Source: Thermoleophilaceae bacterium (GTDB lineage Bacteria; Actinomycetota; Thermoleophilia; Solirubrobacterales; Thermoleophilaceae). From it: a stretch of 8,763 nucleotides of DNA. The notes under the pieces were generated by a model that was given only the letters and a program-made list of their open reading frames with translations, was not told the origin of the DNA and did not search any database. Within the stretch, counting starts at the first letter, position 1, and the number at the start of each line of letters is the position of its first letter. Location: the NCBI GenBank assembly GCA_013812005.1, contig JACCUE010000106.1, positions 1 to 8,763 of the forward strand, in the 5' to 3' direction. The position numbers and the translations under genes were made by a program. Below, piece by piece: positions 5,869 through 8,763 of the stretch.

Positions 5869-7032
5869 TCAGCCTGCGGGCTCCAGCCCCAGCCGCCTCT
5901 TCAGCGCCGCCACCCGTCCCGCGGCCTCCCGCACGCGGACGGCGAAGTCGGGGTCACGCTCCGCGCGCTCGAGCAGCGCCGGGTAGATCTCGTTCCAGCT
6001 TCCCGAGCCGGTCATCAGCACCAAGTCGGTGCCGGCTTCGACGGAGCGCACCGCCGCGTCCGCCACGTCCGAGCGGGCCAGCACGGCCTGCGCCTCGATG
6101 CTGTCGGTGATCACCACGCCCTCGAACCCGAGCTTGCCGCGCAGCACATCTCCGAGCACCGCACTCGACTGGGAGGCGATGTCCTCCTCGTCCAGTGACG
6201 GGTACAGCGCGTGGGAGGACATCACCAGCGGCACGTCCTCCTCGATGGCGGCGCGGAAAGGAGGCAGGTCGCTCTCCTCGATCCGGTCCCGGGACGAGGA
6301 AACGGTGACGGGCGCGTCGTCGGTGTTGATCTCCGCGGCGCCCAGCCCGGGAAAGTGCTTGACGGTCGCGCCAACCCCTTCGTCGTCGTGGGCGCGCACC
6401 GCGGCCCTGACCATCGCAGGCACCGTCTGGGCATCGGCCCCGTACGCGCGACCGGCGACCACCGACGCCGGCCCCGAGGCCACGTCCGCCACCGGGGCCA
6501 GGTTCACGTTGATCCCCGCAACGCGAAGGGCGCGAGCGCCCTCGCCGGCGGCCTGCGCGGCGGCGTCTGGCGTGGTCAGTACGCCCTGTGAAGGCTCCGG
6601 GGCGGCGAACGGCACGCTGCGAATGTCTCCGCCCTCCTGATCGGTGGCCACGATCGCCCCTCCCCGCGCAGCTTGCTGCAGCGAGTCGGTCAGGGCCCTC
6701 AGCGTGTCCGAATCCGGAGCGTTCTTGCCGAACAGGATCACGCCGGCGCCCTCGCCGTCGCGCAACCGCCGGCGAATGTACGCGGGCGCCTCCGTGCCGT
6801 CGAAGCTCATGATCAGCACCTCGCCCACGGCGCGCTCGAGCGGCAGCTTGGCCGCGGAATCGGAACGCTCGCTGGGGGCGCCGGCCGGTTCGCCGGTATC
6901 GCGCTCGCCCGGAGCCTGCTTCTCGGCCCCGGTGCCGGCGCCGATCACGACACCGGCGACAAGGGCCGCGGCGGCCGTCGCGCAGAGAGCGATCAGTCGC
7001 CGGCGGGCGGCGGGCTCACGCGCGACGGGCAC
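5869..7032 (-). CDS. Glycoside hydrolase family 3 N-terminal domain protein (NagZ-like), membrane-anchored or secreted
   Basis: This 387-residue protein has a short basic N-terminus (Arg10-12), a hydrophobic segment at about 13-36, a Pro/Gly/Ser/Glu linker to about 62, and then a single GH3 TIM barrel. No lipobox is seen, so it is either anchored by an uncleaved signal or secreted. Barrel motifs are TDQEGGDIR (130-138), GINVNLAPVADV (173-184), KHFPGLG (225-231), MSSHALYPSLD (261-271) and GVVITDSIEA (315-324). Asp320 is the expected nucleophile. NagZ enzymes cleave beta-N-acetylglucosamine from cell-wall fragments using an Asp-Ser-His motif as acid/base; here that site reads NTDD (236-239), with no His. 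The substrate is therefore uncertain, though a cell-envelope glycan is plausible. The start is GTG 7032, the best candidate after the upstream in-frame stop, but without a clear ribosome site. It lies 33 nt behind the CNB gene, probably in one leftward transcript. Confidence 0.85.
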   Translation of the reverse strand: MPVAREPAARRRLIALCATAAAALVAGVVIGAGTGAEKQAPGERDTGEPAGAPSERSDSAAKLPLERAVGEVLIMSFDGTEAPAYIRRRLRDGEGAGVILFGKNAPDSDTLRALTDSLQQAARGGAIVATDQEGGDIRSVPFAAPEPSQGVLTTPDAAAQAAGEGARALRVAGINVNLAPVADVASGPASVVAGRAYGADAQTVPAMVRAAVRAHDDEGVGATVKHFPGLGAAEINTDDAPVTVSSSRDRIEESDLPPFRAAIEEDVPLVMSSHALYPSLDEEDIASQSSAVLGDVLRGKLGFEGVVITDSIEAQAVLARSDVADAAVRSVEAGTDLVLMTGSGSWNEIYPALLERAERDPDFAVRVREAAGRVAALKRRLGLEPAG

Positions 7033-7065
7033 GCGGGCAGGGTAGCCGTGGGGCGGGCTCAGATC

Positions 7066-7455
7066 TCAGGCGTTGCCGCGGGCGCGTGCCGCCGAGTGGA
7101 TCTTCTCCGCGGCGCTGGGAACGACCTTCTCGAGGCGCCTCATGTCCCATTGGTCCAGGGTGAGCAGCCGCATCGGCGACGTGGCCACCACGGTCGCGTT
7201 GCGCCTGTCGTCACCGAGCAGCCCCATCTCGCCGAAGAAATCCCCCGGTCCGAGCTCGGCGAGCTTCTCGTCGCCCCGGGTCACCTCGGCCGTTCCCTCC
7301 TCGATCGCCATGAACTCGTACGCGAAGTCACCCTCGGTGACCAGTGACTTGCCCTGGGACACCGAGACCTCGCTCACGAAGGGCGAGATCTTCTCCAGGT
7401 CCTCGTCCGGCACGGACTCGAACAGAGGAAGCGTCTTCAGCCGGCTGGTGTCCAA
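7066..7455 (-). CDS. Stand-alone cyclic nucleotide-binding domain protein
   Basis: This 129-residue protein is a single CRP-like cNMP-binding beta-roll with no DNA-binding helix-turn-helix, kinase or channel segment. The N-terminal helix LKTLPLFESVPDEDLEKISP (6-25) is typical. It is followed by GDFAYEFMAIEEGTAEVTR (42-60) and the phosphate-binding cassette GEMGLLGDDRRNATVVA (75-91), whose Glu76 and Arg85 are the residues that normally contact the ribose and cyclic phosphate. Ligand binding is thus plausible but unproven. The start is a TTG at 7455, supported by a strong ribosome site (GAGGAGAA, complement of 7460-7467) 4 nt upstream and by good alignment of the N-terminal helix. It precedes the GH3 gene by 33 nt on the same strand and is divergent from the small membrane-protein gene. 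Its partner protein is unknown. Confidence 0.88.
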   Translation of the reverse strand: MDTSRLKTLPLFESVPDEDLEKISPFVSEVSVSQGKSLVTEGDFAYEFMAIEEGTAEVTRGDEKLAELGPGDFFGEMGLLGDDRRNATVVATSPMRLLTLDQWDMRRLEKVVPSAAEKIHSAARARGNA

Positions 7456-7550
7456 CCCGTTCTCCTCACTCGCGGAAGGCTAGGTAGAGAGAATCTAGCC
7501 CACCCGGCCGCAACTGATCGGAGAGACGCCCTCCGGCGTAGAAACCGGAG
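7456..7550. promoter_or_regulatory. Divergent intergenic region with inverted repeats and a start-proximal hairpin
   Basis: This 95-nt gap serves the leftward CNB-GH3 pair and the rightward membrane-protein/oxidoreductase pair. GGCTAG (7478-7483) and CTAGCC (7495-7500) form an inverted repeat that extends to 8 bp with one G-U pair, a candidate operator. On the - strand TAGATT inside it (complement of 7492-7497) resembles a -10 box. Near the rightward start two stems compete: ACGCC/GGCGT (7526-7530/7535-7539) and CTCCGG/CCGGAG (7531-7536/7545-7550). The second would pair the GGAG just before the ATG. No convincing -35 sequences were found. Confidence 0.35.
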
Positions 7551-7928
7551 ATGCTCTCCACTCGCCGCCTGATCACCGCCTTTGCCCTCGGGCGCCTCGC
7601 CTTCGGCCTGGGCCTGATGTCTCGCCCCGACAAGGTGGCCTCAGGCTGGATCGGCAAGGATGCGCACAGGGGAGCAGTCAAGATCGTGATTCGCGGTCTC
7701 GGCGCCCGCGACGTCGCGCTGTCGGCGGGCGCCCTGGCGGCCCTCGGCGACGAGGATCGCCTGGCCCACTGGATCGCCGCGGCGATCGGCTGTGACCTCT
7801 CCGACGTCGTGTCCACGCTCGCCGCCCCGCCCGACGCGCTTCCGGGCAACGCCCGCTGGGGCACGGTAGCCCTCGGCGGCGGCTCGGCTCTCGCCGGCGC
7901 GCTGTTGCTCGCCGGGATGAAGCGATGA
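7551..7928 (+). CDS. Small hydrophobic (probable integral membrane) protein of unknown function
   Basis: I do not recognise a named family. The 125-residue product has a basic start (MLSTRR), a hydrophobic stretch at about 8-23 and a GWIGKD turn (32-37). A Gly/Ala-rich region around RGLGARDVALSAGALAALG (48-66) follows, then another hydrophobic stretch at about 72-90 containing DLSDVVSTL, and a C-terminal segment at about 104-122 (ALGGGSALAGALLLAG). This suggests three or four membrane helices. The start is ATG 7551 because an in-frame TAG lies at 7539-7541; GGAG directly abuts the ATG, which is too close for a normal ribosome site. The stop overlaps the next start (ATGA, 7925-7928), so it is probably made together with the flavoprotein. 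The GARD-type motif is a loose reminder of small membrane DUFs such as DUF4267, but this is not a firm assignment. Confidence 0.75.
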   Translation: MLSTRRLITAFALGRLAFGLGLMSRPDKVASGWIGKDAHRGAVKIVIRGLGARDVALSAGALAALGDEDRLAHWIAAAIGCDLSDVVSTLAAPPDALPGNARWGTVALGGGSALAGALLLAGMKR

Positions 7929-8763
7929 AGATCGCGGTCGTCGGCAGCGGCATCTCGGGGCTCGTAGCCGCCCACCGCCTGCACCCCGGACACGACATCA
8001 CGGTCTACGAGGCGAGCGAGCGCCTGGGCGGGCACTCCAACACCGTGCGCGTGGACCTGGCCGACGAGACCCATTGGGTGGACACCGGCTTCATCGTGCT
8101 CAACGACCGCAACTACCCGAACTTCGAGCCGCTGCTGGCCGAGCTGGGCGTGAGCACCCAGCCATCGCACATGAGCTTCTCGGTGAGCGACGGCGCCGAC
8201 TTCGAGTACGCGGGCACGCCGCGGGGCCTGTTCGCCAGGCCGGCGCACGCGGCCAGCCCGCGCTTTTTGAGGATGGTCGCCGACCTCGCGCGGTTCAACC
8301 GCCAGGCGCGGTCACTGCTGGAGATGTCTCTGAACGAGGGTCCCTCCCTGCGGCAGTTCCTCGCCGACGGCGGCTACGGCGACTGGTTCGTGGAGCGCCT
8401 GATCGTGCCCCAGGCCGCCGCCGTGTGGTCCGCCGACCCCGACGGGATGTGGTCCTTCCCCGCGAGCTTCCTCGCGCGCTTCTTCCACAACCACGGCATG
8501 CTCGGCTTCACCGACCGGCCGCAGTGGCGCACCGTGACCGGGGGCTCGCGGACCTATGTCGAGGCGATCTCACGACCCTTCGCCGACCGCGTGCGCCTGT
8601 CCGCGCCGGTGCGCTCGGTGACCCGCCACGAAGACCACGTAGAGATCGCCGCCGACGGCTGTGAGACGGAGCGCTTCGACGAGGTGGTGATCGCCGCCCA
8701 CTCCGACCAGGCCCTCGCCATGCTCACCGACGCGTCCGAGCTCGAGCGTGAGCTGCTCGGCGC
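7925..8763 (+). CDS. COG2907-type FAD/NAD(P)-binding oxidoreductase (amine oxidase-like), 3' truncated by window edge
   Basis: An open frame from ATG 7925 runs to the end of the window (279 codons visible); members of this family are about 400-450 residues. The N-terminus MKIAVVGSGISGLVAA is a Rossmann dinucleotide-binding loop (GxGxxG at 7-12). It is followed by VYEASERLGGHSNT with Glu29 for the ribose and the RLGGH flavoprotein signature (33-37). VDTGFIVLNDRNYPNF (52-67), the WSADPDGMWSFPASF region, FFHNHGML and RPQWRTVTGGSRTYVE match the COG2907 'predicted NAD/FAD-binding protein' type rather than true monoamine oxidases. In many bacteria such genes lie just before DUF1365 and cyclopropane-fatty-acid-synthase-like genes, which suggests lipid modification; that neighbourhood lies beyond this window. 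It is translationally coupled to the small membrane protein. The substrate is unknown. Confidence 0.88.
   Translation, partial: MKIAVVGSGISGLVAAHRLHPGHDITVYEASERLGGHSNTVRVDLADETHWVDTGFIVLNDRNYPNFEPLLAELGVSTQPSHMSFSVSDGADFEYAGTPRGLFARPAHAASPRFLRMVADLARFNRQARSLLEMSLNEGPSLRQFLADGGYGDWFVERLIVPQAAAVWSADPDGMWSFPASFLARFFHNHGMLGFTDRPQWRTVTGGSRTYVEAISRPFADRVRLSAPVRSVTRHEDHVEIAADGCETERFDEVVIAAHSDQALAMLTDASELERELLG

Noticed and set aside
7466..8248. 260-codon minus-strand frame opposite the membrane-protein and flavoprotein genes
   Set aside because: The plus strand encodes a Rossmann-fold flavoprotein with clear FAD motifs; the minus frame has no family features and would span the divergent promoter region.
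1..8763. tRNA, rRNA, CRISPR, transposase or phage features
   Set aside because: No cloverleaf, repeat-spacer pattern, terminal inverted repeats or transposase or integrase motifs were seen; coding is continuous and base composition looks uniform.

Overview
The window is high-GC DNA (about 70% G+C by eye) with dense, short-spaced genes, GTG and TTG starts as well as ATG, and several 4-nt stop/start overlaps. This fits a high-GC Gram-positive actinobacterium. The style of the Ppx, CHAD and PPK proteins suggests the class Thermoleophilia (Solirubrobacterales-like). That placement rests on family resemblance recalled from memory, not on a search.

Positions 1-5825 form a phosphate/polyphosphate locus. 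A rightward run holds the C-terminal part of phoU, a DUF47 PhoU-like protein, a Ppx/GppA exopolyphosphatase, and two overlapping genes that each carry one half of a CHAD (polyphosphate-binding) fold. A small SixA-type histidine phosphatase faces this run; its 3' end overlaps the second CHAD gene by 53 nt. Divergent from sixA, across a 63-nt gap, is a full-length polyphosphate kinase (ppk1) with both catalytic-site histidines (His454 and His611). Together these proteins could sense phosphate status (PhoU, DUF47), make polyphosphate (PPK1), degrade it (Ppx) and bind it (CHAD). SixA is the least explained member.

Positions 5826-7455 hold a convergent ppk/GH3 junction with a GC-rich hairpin and a 14-bp direct repeat, then two leftward genes. 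These are a membrane-anchored or secreted NagZ-like glycoside hydrolase family 3 protein that lacks the usual Asp-Ser-His motif, and, upstream of it, a stand-alone cyclic-nucleotide-binding-domain protein with a TTG start.

Positions 7456-8763 begin with a 95-nt divergent region containing inverted repeats and a possible ribosome-site hairpin. A small hydrophobic protein of unknown function follows. It is translationally coupled (ATGA) to a COG2907-type FAD-dependent oxidoreductase that runs off the right edge of the window.

No tRNA, rRNA, CRISPR array, insertion sequence or phage gene was seen. The only gaps between genes are short (77 nt at most inside the polyphosphate run, 95 nt at the divergent region), so no stretch over 300 bases lacks a gene.
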